The notes under the pieces were generated by a model that had not been told where the DNA came from, made no database searches, and worked only from the letters and a program-made list of their open reading frames with translations. Position numbers and translations under genes: made by a program. This document shows, in pieces, positions 45,046 through 55,200 of a stretch of DNA of 64,000 nt (the first letter of the stretch is position 1; every line of letters starts with the position of its first letter). This DNA comes from Lachnospiraceae bacterium (GTDB taxonomy: Bacteria; Bacillota; Clostridia; Lachnospirales; Lachnospiraceae), in NCBI GenBank assembly GCA_017540265.1, contig JAFYBJ010000011.1:16174-80173 (forward strand). Reading direction: 5' to 3'.

Positions 45046-46326
45046 ATGAAAAGATCAAGGTTATTTGTACCGCTGTTTCTGGCACTTGCATTTACTGCAT
45101 GCGGTGAGATAAAGACCGGTATAGATGCGGACGCCTTAAGAGGCATGGACAGGACCCAGGCAGAGGATATGCTTACAAAGGCCGGTTTTTCCACCTTTGA
45201 TGTGACCGGATATGTGAGAGCCATGGCTGATACATCCGTAACCGATGGAGAGATAATAGATGTAAGGATAGACGGTGATCCGGATTTTAAAGGGACCACG
45301 CCTTTCAAAAAAGAAGCGCAGGTGAGCTTTACGGTCTATGAAAGACCGGCGGATACGCGTTCCTGGAAGACTGCGGAGAGTTTTTTTAAGCCTGATATCA
45401 ATCCGGCAAGATGCAGACTTGAGATACCGGATTATTGGGAGAAAGAATCGGAAGATTCCGAAAAGGCAGTTTACGCAGTCGAGGGAGGATATGCAAAACT
45501 TACGCTCACGAATGTTAAAACAGAGGGAGTTCCGGAGGAAACATCAGCCGGATCGGATAAATCACTGTTTATCCTAAGGGTCGAGAATGACGGCTTTGAA
45601 GATTTTAAATACCTTGATTCGGAAACGATCGAGAGTAAGAGCGGAAATATGCTGCTGCTTCATTACATTTATGAAAGTGAAGGGCTGTGGGGAGAAGGAT
45701 TTGACTGTATAATACCTTCTGCCGGTGAAAAGACCGGAGTGATAAGCTTAAGGCAGGCTGATGATACGGTATTTAATTATGCGGAAGGCTTTAGAAATAT
45801 CTGTAAAGGGATAGAACCTTTTTCGGATAAAATAGCGATAGGCGGACTTGAATTCAAGATACCCGACGGTCTTGTGACTCTTGAGAATAACAGCAAGGCC
45901 ATCGAAGAGATGATAAAGCAGACGAATTCGGCATCTCTCGATGAACTTTTAAAGGACGCGGGGCCGTTAGAGAGCGCGATGTTAGTTCCGGAGGATTATA
46001 ACGGAAAGAATGCGCCGGACGAGTTTATGCTGTTTATGGTGTTTGAGGAAAATATCTTCGGCGAAGTGACACATACCGATCTTGCGTATAACAGCAGCCT
46101 TATAAAGATACTGCTTGCGGGGCAGATGCCGGAAGGTATGGAATTTACCATGGTACAGAGTATGCCCGGATTTTTGATGTTCCAGAATGACGAGGATGTG
46201 GTCGGAGGTATGTTCATGGGACTTACCACATCCAACGAAACATTCTTCGCAATCTATTCAAACGAAGATAAAACAGTGGGTGAAAAGAGATTCCGTGAAT
46301 TTCTTAAATCAGCAAAAGTAAAATAA
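45046..46326 (+). CDS. Lipoprotein with PASTA-like N-terminal segment
   Basis: 426 residues. Signal with TACG lipobox. Residues about 28-95 (LRGMDRTQAEDMLTKAGFST ... VSFTVYE) look like a PASTA-type module, the peptidoglycan-recognition fold; the rest is a mixed alpha/beta region of unknown family. GGGAGGG precedes the ATG. It is in the same operon as the DUF3298 lipoprotein and the aminotransferase that follow and precede it. Confidence 0.6.
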   Translation: MKRSRLFVPLFLALAFTACGEIKTGIDADALRGMDRTQAEDMLTKAGFSTFDVTGYVRAMADTSVTDGEIIDVRIDGDPDFKGTTPFKKEAQVSFTVYERPADTRSWKTAESFFKPDINPARCRLEIPDYWEKESEDSEKAVYAVEGGYAKLTLTNVKTEGVPEETSAGSDKSLFILRVENDGFEDFKYLDSETIESKSGNMLLLHYIYESEGLWGEGFDCIIPSAGEKTGVISLRQADDTVFNYAEGFRNICKGIEPFSDKIAIGGLEFKIPDGLVTLENNSKAIEEMIKQTNSASLDELLKDAGPLESAMLVPEDYNGKNAPDEFMLFMVFEENIFGEVTHTDLAYNSSLIKILLAGQMPEGMEFTMVQSMPGFLMFQNDEDVVGGMFMGLTTSNETFFAIYSNEDKTVGEKRFREFLKSAKVK

Positions 46327-46346
46327 TAACAGAAAGGAAGTAAAGT

Positions 46347-47537
46347 ATGTTATCACAGAAATATAAGGATATGTGCAACACACCGTCCGTAATACGTTCA
46401 CTTGCGGTATACGCATCAGAGAGAGGAAAGGAGATAGGATACGAAAACGTATTTGATTACAGTCTCGGTAATCCCTCTGTTCCCGTGCCGGAGGAATTTA
46501 ATAAAGCGATAAGGGAGCTTACTGAAACTCTTTCATCAAATGAGCTTCACGGATACAGCCCTAATCCCGGAAATCCCGGAGTACGTACAGCGATAGCTGA
46601 ATCTTTAAAAAAGCGTTTCGGACTTCCTTATGAGCAGAAGCATATATTCATGACATCTGCCGCGGCATCAGCCATCGCTCATGCGGTTCGCTGCGTTACG
46701 GCACCCGGTGATGAGGTGCTCACCTTTGCTCCTCATTTCCCTGAATATGTGCCTTACATAAACGAGACAGGTGCAGTGCTTAAGGTGGTTCCCGCCGATA
46801 CGGGAAGCTTCCAGATAAACTTTGATGAATTTGAAAAGATGCTCAATCCTAAGGTGCAGGCGGTGCTCATAAACACCCCGAATAATCCTTCCGGAGTTGC
46901 TTATTCAAGCGCAACATTAAAGCGACTCGCTGATACACTGTATGAGAAGCAGAAAGAATACGGCCATGAGATATTCCTTATCTCGGATGAGCCTTACAGG
47001 GAGATAGTATTTAAAGGAGCAGATGCGCCGTATGTATCTTCTTTCTATGATAATACGCTTTCCTGCTACAGCTTTTCAAAGTCGCTTTCCGTACCCGGAG
47101 AAAGAATAGGGTATGTAGCTGTAAACCCGGCTGCCAAAGATGCGGATATGATAGTTCCCATGTGTGTGCAGATATCAAGAGGAACGGGACATAACTGTCC
47201 TTCTTCGATCATCCAGATGGCCGCAGCGCGCTGTGCATATCTTACAAGTGATCTTTCCGTATATGAGACCAATATGAATCTTATATATGACAAGCTGATC
47301 GAACTTGGTTTTACCGTAGTAAAGCCCGGCGGGACTTTCTATATATTCCCGAAGGCGCTTGAGGAAGATTCACAGGCCTTCTGCGAAAAAGCAAAGAAAT
47401 ATGATCTTATACTTGTGCCCGGAGACAGCTTCAAGGCAAAGGGATTCTTCAGGATGGCTTACTGCATAGATACGGAAAAAGTAAAGAGATCTTTACCCGT
47501 GCTTGAAAAGTTTGTAAAAGAAGAGTATGGAAGATAA
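46347..47537 (+). CDS. Class I/II pyridoxal-phosphate aminotransferase
   Basis: 396 residues. It has the aspartate/aromatic aminotransferase layout: GYSPNPGNPGVRTAIAE, LINTPNNPSGVAY, SDEPYREIVF and the PLP Lys motif SFSKSLSVPGERIGY. It transfers an amino group between an amino acid and a keto acid in the cytoplasm. Its exact substrate cannot be told; aspartate and aromatic amino acids are both possible. AAGGAAG precedes the ATG. Confidence 0.92.
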   Translation: MLSQKYKDMCNTPSVIRSLAVYASERGKEIGYENVFDYSLGNPSVPVPEEFNKAIRELTETLSSNELHGYSPNPGNPGVRTAIAESLKKRFGLPYEQKHIFMTSAAASAIAHAVRCVTAPGDEVLTFAPHFPEYVPYINETGAVLKVVPADTGSFQINFDEFEKMLNPKVQAVLINTPNNPSGVAYSSATLKRLADTLYEKQKEYGHEIFLISDEPYREIVFKGADAPYVSSFYDNTLSCYSFSKSLSVPGERIGYVAVNPAAKDADMIVPMCVQISRGTGHNCPSSIIQMAAARCAYLTSDLSVYETNMNLIYDKLIELGFTVVKPGGTFYIFPKALEEDSQAFCEKAKKYDLILVPGDSFKAKGFFRMAYCIDTEKVKRSLPVLEKFVKEEYGR

Positions 47538-47572
47538 AACGGAATGTTTTATTACATAATGGAGGTATGAAA

Positions 47573-47896
47573 ATGAAATTTGATGAATTACTTGAAAAGG
47601 TAAGAAAGATCGCAGGAAGCAAGGAGATCACTACCGATGATTTCCTTGCAGTACAGGTGAATATCACAGGAAAGGAAAGCGGTGTATTCTATGTAGAGCT
47701 TAAGGACAGAAAGGTCAGTGTAGAGCCCTACGAATATTATGACAGGAACTGTGCTATTACCATGAGCCTGGCGGATTTCAATAAACTGATAGACGGAAAG
47801 CTCGATCCGATACTTGCCTTTGGAACAGGAAAGCTTAAGGTAGACGGAGATGCCGGTAAAGCGCTGGAGCTTGGAAAGCTTTTAAAAAAGGACTAA
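47573..47896 (+). CDS. SCP2 sterol-binding-domain protein
   Basis: 107 residues from the ATG at 47573 (seven bases after GGAGG; the ATG at 47567 is too close to it). It is a lone SCP2 domain: VQVNITGKESGVFYVELKDR, then CAITMSLADFNKLIDGKLDP, AFGTGKLKVDGD and KALELGKLL. Such domains bind lipids or acyl chains; single-domain forms occur widely in Clostridia with no known role. Confidence 0.88.
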   Translation: MKFDELLEKVRKIAGSKEITTDDFLAVQVNITGKESGVFYVELKDRKVSVEPYEYYDRNCAITMSLADFNKLIDGKLDPILAFGTGKLKVDGDAGKALELGKLLKKD

Positions 47897-47937
47897 AAGG
47901 TCTTTTTGTAAAATAAATCGGGAATAAGGTATTTGAT

Positions 47938-48882
47938 ATGTATATCATCATTGAGGCGCTTAAGGCTGTTTTATTCGGTATTGTGGAAGGTGTAACGGAA
48001 TGGATACCCGTATCCAGTACAGGGCATCTGATCCTGCTTGGAGAGGTTGTAAAGTTTTCTCTTCCCGGCACTGCTGAGGAACAGGCTGCGTTTATGGAAT
48101 TTTATGATGTGGTGATCCAGCTTGGAGCCATTCTTGCCGTGGTGATCATATTTTTCAAGAAGATATGGCCCTTCGGAATATATGATAAGAACAGGGAGGA
48201 AGTACGGAAGGTAGGAGATCTTGAACGTCACAGCTGGCGGATAGGAAATATGTTTATAATAAAAAAGGACATATTCTTTCTCTGGATAAAGCTTGCCATT
48301 GCGTGTCTGCCCGGATTGATCTACGGAGTACTTTTAGATGACGTGATGGAGGAGATCACCGCGCCTTACAAGAGTATCATTGTAGCGGTGATGCTGCTGG
48401 TGGTAGGCATATTATTTATAGTGATAGAAAGCATCAGAGGCCATGAAAGACCTTCCGTAAGAAGTGTGGCGGATATAAATATGACTGCGGTGATCATTAT
48501 TGGCATAGCACAGGTGATCGCAGGCGCCCTGCCCGGGACAAGCCGTTCCGGGGCTACAATAATAGCGGGTTTATTACTTGGTCTGTCCAGGGTGACGGCT
48601 GCTGAATTTACATTTTTCCTGGCAATACCCACAATGTTCGGCGCCAGCCTCTTAAAGCTCATAAAATATCTGGGAGAGGGTATGAACTTTACACCTGTTG
48701 AGATGATGATAGTGGGTGTAAGTTCTGTTACTGCCTTTGCGGTATCAATGCTTTCCATCCGTTTTCTTATGGGCTATGTGAAGAAGCATAATTTCAAGCC
48801 TTTCGGCTGGTACAGGATAGTGCTTGGAATAGCGGTGCTCGCGCTTTTCTTTTTTACCGGAGGAAACGGCATCCACACATAA
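47938..48882 (+). CDS. uppP: Undecaprenyl-diphosphatase
   Basis: 314 residues, an integral membrane BacA/UppP enzyme that dephosphorylates undecaprenyl diphosphate for cell-wall synthesis and gives bacitracin tolerance. The two active-site motifs are seen: EGVTEWIPVSSTGHLIL and PGTSRSGATI. About eight membrane helices. The loop between the first and second half (about 85-110) is longer than in the E. coli enzyme. Confidence 0.96.
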   Translation: MYIIIEALKAVLFGIVEGVTEWIPVSSTGHLILLGEVVKFSLPGTAEEQAAFMEFYDVVIQLGAILAVVIIFFKKIWPFGIYDKNREEVRKVGDLERHSWRIGNMFIIKKDIFFLWIKLAIACLPGLIYGVLLDDVMEEITAPYKSIIVAVMLLVVGILFIVIESIRGHERPSVRSVADINMTAVIIIGIAQVIAGALPGTSRSGATIIAGLLLGLSRVTAAEFTFFLAIPTMFGASLLKLIKYLGEGMNFTPVEMMIVGVSSVTAFAVSMLSIRFLMGYVKKHNFKPFGWYRIVLGIAVLALFFFTGGNGIHT

Positions 48883-48917
48883 TGCAGAAAAAACAGATCA
48901 TAAAAATTTTCCCGGTC

Positions 48918-48946
48918 TTGACTTATATATACGCATGCTGTATGCT
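48918..48946 (+). promoter_or_regulatory. Promoter of the SAM riboswitch-metK transcript
   Basis: TTGACT (48918-48923), 17 bases, TATGCT (48941-48946), about 25 bases before the riboswitch stem. Confidence 0.65.
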
Positions 48947-48974
48947 GAACGGCGTAAAAGTAAACAGTAAGTGT

Positions 48975-49077
48975 TCTCTTATTCAGAGTGGCGGAGGTAC
49001 ATAGGACCTGTGAAACCACGGCAACCCCTGAAAGGGAAGGTGCCAACCTGAGCGAGCAAGTTCGAACAATAAGAGGA
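48975..49077 (+). ncRNA. SAM-I (S-box) riboswitch
   Basis: P1 arms CTCTTATT (48976-48983) and AATAAGAG (49068-49075) close the aptamer. Inside are the conserved stretches GAGTGGCGGAGGTACAT, TGTGAAACCACGGCAACC, GGTGCCAACCTGAGCGAGC and AGTTCGAACAATAA, which are hallmarks of SAM-I riboswitches. It binds S-adenosylmethionine and shuts off metK when the product is plentiful, via the terminator that follows. Confidence 0.96.
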
Positions 49078-49091
49078 TCTGCTTTTGGGAT

Positions 49092-49125
49092 CCGCTTATT
49101 ATATGTGATCATAAGCGGTTTTTTT
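49092..49125 (+). terminator. Riboswitch-controlled terminator
   Basis: CCGCTTAT (49092-49099) pairs with ATAAGCGG (49111-49118), followed by seven T residues. CTTATT next to P1 can pair with the 3' arm of P1 instead, giving the expected antiterminator switch. Confidence 0.88.
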
Positions 49126-49165
49126 ATTCCTGATAGCAGGGTCCGGGAAACGGAGGAAAAGAAAA

Positions 49166-50350
49166 ATGTCAGAAAAAAGATTATTCACATCAGAATCAGT
49201 AACAGAGGGACATCCCGATAAAGTTTGTGACGCAATATCGGATGCGATACTTGACGCCTGCATAGAGCAGGATCCCATGAGCCGTGTGGCATGTGAGACT
49301 ATGGCATGCACGGGTTTTGTGGTGGTGACCGGAGAGATCACGACCAATGCTTACGTGGATATCCAGAAGGTCGTTAGAGATACCGTAAAGGAGATAGGCT
49401 ATGACAGGAGTGAGTTCGGGTTTGATGGTAATACCTGTGCTGTGTTCACTGCGATAGATGAGCAGTCTTCTGATATAGCTATGGGTGTTGACAAGGCTCT
49501 TGAGGCGAAGGAAGGCAGCTTAAAGGATGATCTTGATACCGGAGCCGGTGATCAGGGCATGATGTTCGGCTATGCCACAAATGAAACACCTGAGCTTATG
49601 CCGTATCCCATATCCCTTGCACATAAGCTTTGCAGAAAGCTTACAGAGGTGCGTAAGAACGGTACTCTTAAATATCTGCGTCCCGATGGAAAGAGCCAGG
49701 TATCTGTTGAATATGATGAGAACGGAAAGCCCGTAAGGCTTGAAGCAGTGGTGCTTTCAACACAGCATGATGACGATGTCACCACTGAGCAGATACGTGA
49801 AGATATAAAGAAGTATGTTTTTGATCCTGTTCTTCCTGAGGAAATGGTTGATGAGAGGACAAAATTCTATATAAATCCCACCGGACGTTTTGTTATAGGC
49901 GGACCTCACGGAGATGCCGGACTTACCGGAAGAAAGATAATCGTTGATACCTACGGCGGCTATGCGCGTCACGGCGGCGGTGCTTTTTCCGGAAAGGACT
50001 GCACAAAGGTAGACAGGAGTGCGGCTTACGCGGCAAGGTATGTTGCAAAGAATATAGTGGCAGCAGGTCTTGCGGAAAAGTGCGAGATACAGCTTTCATA
50101 TGCGATAGGCGTTGCTGAGCCTACATCCGTTTCCGTGGATACGGACGGCACGGGAAAGCTTTCGGATGAAAAGCTTACTGAAATAGTCAGAGAGAATTTT
50201 GATCTTCGGCCTGCGGGCATCATAAAGATGCTTGATCTCAGGAGACCTATTTACAAGCAGACTGCAAGCTATGGTCACTTTGGAAGGGATGATATCGATC
50301 TTCCGTGGGAGCGTACTGATAAAGTTGAAAAATTAAAACAATACATCTAA
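49166..50350 (+). CDS. metK: S-adenosylmethionine synthetase
   Basis: 394 residues, the usual length. It makes SAM from methionine and ATP. Motifs: [49 protein letters not shown]. It is controlled by the SAM-I riboswitch just upstream; GGAGG is absent, with GGAGGAAAAG giving the ribosome site. Confidence 0.98.
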   Translation: MSEKRLFTSESVTEGHPDKVCDAISDAILDACIEQDPMSRVACETMACTGFVVVTGEITTNAYVDIQKVVRDTVKEIGYDRSEFGFDGNTCAVFTAIDEQSSDIAMGVDKALEAKEGSLKDDLDTGAGDQGMMFGYATNETPELMPYPISLAHKLCRKLTEVRKNGTLKYLRPDGKSQVSVEYDENGKPVRLEAVVLSTQHDDDVTTEQIREDIKKYVFDPVLPEEMVDERTKFYINPTGRFVIGGPHGDAGLTGRKIIVDTYGGYARHGGGAFSGKDCTKVDRSAAYAARYVAKNIVAAGLAEKCEIQLSYAIGVAEPTSVSVDTDGTGKLSDEKLTEIVRENFDLRPAGIIKMLDLRRPIYKQTASYGHFGRDDIDLPWERTDKVEKLKQYI

Positions 50351-50364
50351 GGAGACATGGCTTA

Positions 50365-51957
50365 ATGAAGAACAGACCCTACCCGTATTACGAACTTGTC
50401 CAGATGCGTGACATGAAGGATATGGTGGAAAAAAGAGCTGAGGAAAATGCAGACGAGACGGCTTTTTCCTGGTCAGAGGGCAAGGAACTTAAAAAGAAAA
50501 CTTACAGGGAATATAAGGATGACATAGATGCTCTCGGAACATATCTTTATTCTGAGGGCGTGAAAGATACGCATATTGCCATAGTGGCGGAGAATTCATA
50601 TGAATGGCTGGTGGCTTTTCTTGCGATCTTAAACGGAGGCAATGTGGCAGCTCCCGTTGATAAGGAGCTTCCCGCAGAGCGTAAATGTGAGCTGATAAAG
50701 CAGGCTGACAGCACCGCAGTGTTTGTATCCTCAAAATATAAGGAGGATGTAAAGGCTGCCGGAGTGCGCGAGTTTGATATCGAAGAGCTTGGCGGCTATA
50801 TTGAAAAGGGTAAAAAGCTTATATCCGGAGGCGATACCTCTTTTACTTCATATAAGGTAGACAGGGAGAAGCTGGCAGCTATCTTCTTTACATCAGGCAC
50901 TACAGGAAAGAGCAAGGGTGTAATGCTTTCCCAGAAGAATATCGTTGAAGATATAAATGCTTCCTGCAAGCATTTTATTCCTTCCGAAGGTGACACCATT
51001 GCGGCGTTACCCTTCAACCATTCCTTCGGGCTTATGACAACAGTTTATTGTGTGTTTAACTATAAGAAGGTGGTATATATCAACAGAAGCCTTAAATCCA
51101 TACAGAAGGATCTGCAGCTTGTGAAGCCCGGTACTCTTTTGGTGGTTCCGCTTTTCGTGGAGACCTTCTATAAGATAATAAGGAATAATGTTAAGAAAAA
51201 GAATATGGAAAAGAAGCTTGCAGCCGGAGGCCGCATAAGCAATGCCCTTCTTGCTGTAGGCATAGATAAGAGAAGGTCTATGTTTAAGGAACTCATAGAC
51301 GGTCTTGGCGGAAACCTCTCAAGCATCATTTCCGGAGGAGCTGCGCTTGATCCCAAATATGTCAAGGCCTTCAGGACCTGGGGCATAGAAGTGCTTCCCG
51401 GATACGGTATCACGGAATGCGCTCCTGTTATATCGGTAAACAGAAATGAATACTGGCGTGACGGCAGCGTGGGTCCCGCTCTTCCCGGATGTGAAGTAAA
51501 GATCTCGGATGAGGGCGAGATACTGGCCAAGGGCGATAATGTGATGATGGGCTATTACAAGGATGAAGAGGAAACTGCCAAGGTCATAAAGGATGGATGG
51601 TTCCATACCGGAGATCTGGGATATATAGACAAGGACGGATTCATATTCATCACCGGACGTGCAAAGAATCTCATAATCTTAAGCAACGGCGAGAATGTTT
51701 CCCCTGAGGAGATAGAGGCGGCGCTTATGAAGGATGAGGCCATAGAGGAAGTGGTTGTCTATGGGGAAAAGGGTAAGCTGGTGGCTGAGATATTCCCTGC
51801 AGAGGATCATCTCCGAGATCAGGCTTATTTTGACGCAGTTGCCGCAAAATGGAGCAAAGATCAGCCTTCATATAAGAAAATACAGAAAGTTGTGCTCAGG
51901 GATAAGGAATTTGAAAAAAATTCAACCAAAAAGATAATAAGATATAAAATACAGTGA
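50365..51957 (+). CDS. AMP-forming acyl-CoA/acyl-ACP synthetase
   Basis: 530 residues of the long-chain acyl-CoA synthetase type. ATP loop FFTSGTTGKSKGVMLS, adenylate motif GYGITECAPV, the GDLGYIDKDGFIFITGRAKN hinge and the catalytic Lys near the C-terminus (NSTKKIIRYKIQ). It activates a fatty or aryl acid to an adenylate and loads it on CoA or on a carrier protein; a carrier protein gene is the next gene, after a promoter of its own. ACAAGGAGACATGG gives a strong ribosome site. Confidence 0.9.
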   Translation: MKNRPYPYYELVQMRDMKDMVEKRAEENADETAFSWSEGKELKKKTYREYKDDIDALGTYLYSEGVKDTHIAIVAENSYEWLVAFLAILNGGNVAAPVDKELPAERKCELIKQADSTAVFVSSKYKEDVKAAGVREFDIEELGGYIEKGKKLISGGDTSFTSYKVDREKLAAIFFTSGTTGKSKGVMLSQKNIVEDINASCKHFIPSEGDTIAALPFNHSFGLMTTVYCVFNYKKVVYINRSLKSIQKDLQLVKPGTLLVVPLFVETFYKIIRNNVKKKNMEKKLAAGGRISNALLAVGIDKRRSMFKELIDGLGGNLSSIISGGAALDPKYVKAFRTWGIEVLPGYGITECAPVISVNRNEYWRDGSVGPALPGCEVKISDEGEILAKGDNVMMGYYKDEEETAKVIKDGWFHTGDLGYIDKDGFIFITGRAKNLIILSNGENVSPEEIEAALMKDEAIEEVVVYGEKGKLVAEIFPAEDHLRDQAYFDAVAAKWSKDQPSYKKIQKVVLRDKEFEKNSTKKIIRYKIQ

Positions 51958-51971
51958 TAAATATATTCCTA

Positions 51972-52000
51972 TTGCAAGAGTACGTATTTGATTATAGAAT
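51972..52000 (+). promoter_or_regulatory. Sigma-A promoter of the acyl-carrier-protein / dnaE run
   Basis: TTGCAA (51972-51977), 17 bases, TAGAAT (51995-52000). The start codon at 52041 follows AAAGGAG. Confidence 0.6.
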
Positions 52001-52040
52001 GATACAACAGATATCTTTATAATAACAAAGGAGAAATAAC

Positions 52041-52277
52041 ATGCTTGACAGAATAGCAGACATTCTTTCAGATCTTACCGATGGAGAGGTAAAGCCGGCA
52101 CAGATAAACAGGGATACAAGGCTTATTGCCGATCTTGACTTAAGCAGTCTTGATGTCATGAATGCGGTAGTGACTTTCGAAGAAGAATTTGATGTGGAAA
52201 TTCCCGACGACAGCATACCCGAGCTTGAGACAGTTGGGGACATCGAGGATTTCCTTAAAAAGATCGTAAACGAATAA
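52041..52277 (+). CDS. Acyl carrier protein
   Basis: 78 residues, acidic, four-helix pattern. The phosphopantetheine Ser lies in LSSLD (Ser36; most ACPs have DSLD). It lies between an acyl-activating ligase and dnaE, not in a fatty-acid synthase cluster, so it may be a dedicated carrier for the ligase. Its stop overlaps the start of dnaE by one base. Confidence 0.9.
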   Translation: MLDRIADILSDLTDGEVKPAQINRDTRLIADLDLSSLDVMNAVVTFEEEFDVEIPDDSIPELETVGDIEDFLKKIVNE

Positions 52278-55200
52278 TGTCTTTTGTACATCTTCACACT
52301 CACACGGAGTATTCTCTTTTAGATGGTTCCAATAAGATAAAGGACTATGTAAAGAGGGTAAAAGAGCTGGGCATGAATGCGGCAGCTATAACAGACCACG
52401 GCGTTATGTACGGCGTGGTCGATTTTTATGAGGCTGCAAAAGCAGAAGGAATAAAACCCGTGCTTGGATGCGAAGTGTATGTGGCACCCTCATCACGCTT
52501 TACGAAAGAGCTTACCGGCGGTGATGAGCGTTACAATCATCTGATACTTTTAGCGGAGACAAATGAAGGATATCATAATCTTATGAGGTTAGTATCCCTT
52601 GGCTTCACTGAAGGCTTCTATTATCATCCCAGAGTTGACAAGGAACTTTTAAAAAAATATCACAAGGGACTCATCTGTCTTTCTGCATGCCTTGCGGGAG
52701 AAGTGCAGAGACTTATAGCAAAGGATATGCTCACGGAGGCTAAGGAGACCATCCTGTGGTATAAGGAAACCTTTGGCGAGGGTAATTATTTCCTTGAGCT
52801 TCAGGATCACGGAATTCCCATGCAGAAGAAGGTGAATTCTTTTCTTGTGCAGTTTTCAAAAGAGCTTGGTGTGCCGCTTGTTGCCACCAATGACTGTCAT
52901 TATACCTGTGCGGAAGATGCGGATGCCCATGATGTGCTGCTCTGCATACAGACAAAGGCCCTTGTCACGGATGAGAACAGGATGCGCTATGAAGGCGGGC
53001 AGTTCTATGTAAAGAGCGAAGAGGAGATGCGGGAGCTCTTTCCCTATGCCGAAGAAGCCATTGAAAATACGCAGAAGATAGCTGACCGCTGTAATGCCGA
53101 GATAGAATACAGCGATCCCCAGCTGCCTAAATATCCCATACCGGAGGATTTTGACGCAGAAGCCTATTTGGGAGGCGCGGAAAGAAAAGAGTATATACAG
53201 AAGGGGATTGATTTTTACAGGGAAACGGCGCCTTCAGAAAGCCCCGACCCGTATGTGACTACAGCTCCCGAATATATAAGGGCATGGCTGTATCTTAATA
53301 TGCTCTGCGATATGGGTATGGCGGAAAGATATCCCGATCCGGAAGATGAAAGCGAAGGCGATCATTCAAAAAAAGAACTCACGACAAGGCTTGAATATGA
53401 GCTTGATGTCATACGCACGATGGATTTCGTGAACTATTTCCTTATCGTCTGGGATTATATCAATTACGCAAAGGAAAATGACATACCGGTAGGCCCCGGA
53501 AGAGGATCGGCAGCAGGAAGTATTGTTTCCTATGTGATAAAGATCACGGATATCGATCCGATACGTTACGGACTCCTCTTTGAACGCTTCTTAAATCCCG
53601 AGCGTGTGTCCATGCCCGATATAGACGTGGACTTCTGTTATAACAGGCGCGAAGAGGTAATTGATTATGTGCGCCGCAAATACGGTGAGGAACGTGTGGT
53701 ACAGATAGTGACCTTTGGTACCATGCAGGCAAAGCAGGCTATAAAAGATGTGGGAAGGGCAATGGGAGTTCCCTTTGACCGATGCAATAAACTTGCAAGG
53801 CTCGTGCCGGCGGAGCTGGGGATCACACTTTCAAAAGCTCTGGAGATGAGCCCTGATCTCAGAATGGAATATGAGGGCGATGAGGAAGTCCACAGGCTTA
53901 TAGATTATGCACTCAGGCTGGAAGGGCTTCCAAGGCAGACGGGAATGCATGCCGCAGGCGTGGTGATATGTCCCAGACCTGCCTATGAGATGGTTCCCTT
54001 ATGTATAGGCGGCGATAATGCCGTGACCGCAGAATTTACAATGACAACGCTTGAGCCTTTGGGCCTGCTTAAAATGGACTTCTTAGGTTTAAGGACACTT
54101 ACCGTGATAAAGGATGCCCTGGATAATATTGAAAGAACCACAGGCAGGCATATCGATATAGGCTCCATCGATATGGATGATAAAAAGGTCTTTGATTCCA
54201 TTTCCACGGGAGACTGCACAGGTATATTCCAGCTTGAATCCGCAGGAATGACATCTTTCATGAAGACCTTAAAGCCTGAAAGCCTTGAGGATGTAATAGC
54301 AGGTATTTCTCTTTACCGCCCGGGTCCCATGGATTTCATACCCGAATATCTTAAAGGCAAGAATGACCCTTCATCGATAGTTTATGAGACTCCGGAACTT
54401 GAGCCCATACTTAAAGCTACTTACGGCTGCATAGTATATCAGGAACAGGTGATGCAGATCGTACGTGATCTTGCCGGTTTTTCAATGGGCCGTTCCGATA
54501 ATGTAAGACGTGCCATGAGTAAGAAGAAACAGTATGTCATGGAGCACGAAAGACAGATATTCATTTACGGCAATGATTCGGAAATAGAGGAAGCAAAGCT
54601 TTCCGGTAAGCCGGAAAGTGAGTGGCCGGCGTCTGTAAGCGGCTGTTTAAAGAATGGAATAAGTGAAGAAGCGGCAGGTCACATCTATGACAAGATGATA
54701 GACTTTGCAAAATACGCCTTTAATAAATCTCATGCAGCCTGCTATGCTGTTGTGGGTTATGAAACTGCCTGGCTTAAGCTTTATTATCCCGCGGAATTCA
54801 TGGCTGCGATGATGACTTCGGTTATGGGTGCACCGGTAAAGCTTTCCGGTTATCTTATATACCTTAAGCAGGCAGGGATAAAGCTGCTTCCCCCCGATGT
54901 AAATGCGGGAGGTGCATATTTTACTGTGGAAGACGGCTCCATATGTTATGCTTTAACGGCGGTAAAGGGTATAGGATACGGGGTGGCTGAAGAGATAGTC
55001 GAAGAGAGGGAAGCTCACGGCCCGTATAAGAGCTTTGCGGATTTTGTGGAAAGGACAGCGGAGTTTGGCTTAAACCGTGATGCCCTAGAAAATCTCATAA
55101 AGGCGGGAGCTCTGGATAAGACCGGGCTCAAACGCCGCGAGATGATGTTCATGCTGCCGGAAATGCTTTCTAAGGCGGCTGCCGAAAGAAAGAAGAGCCT

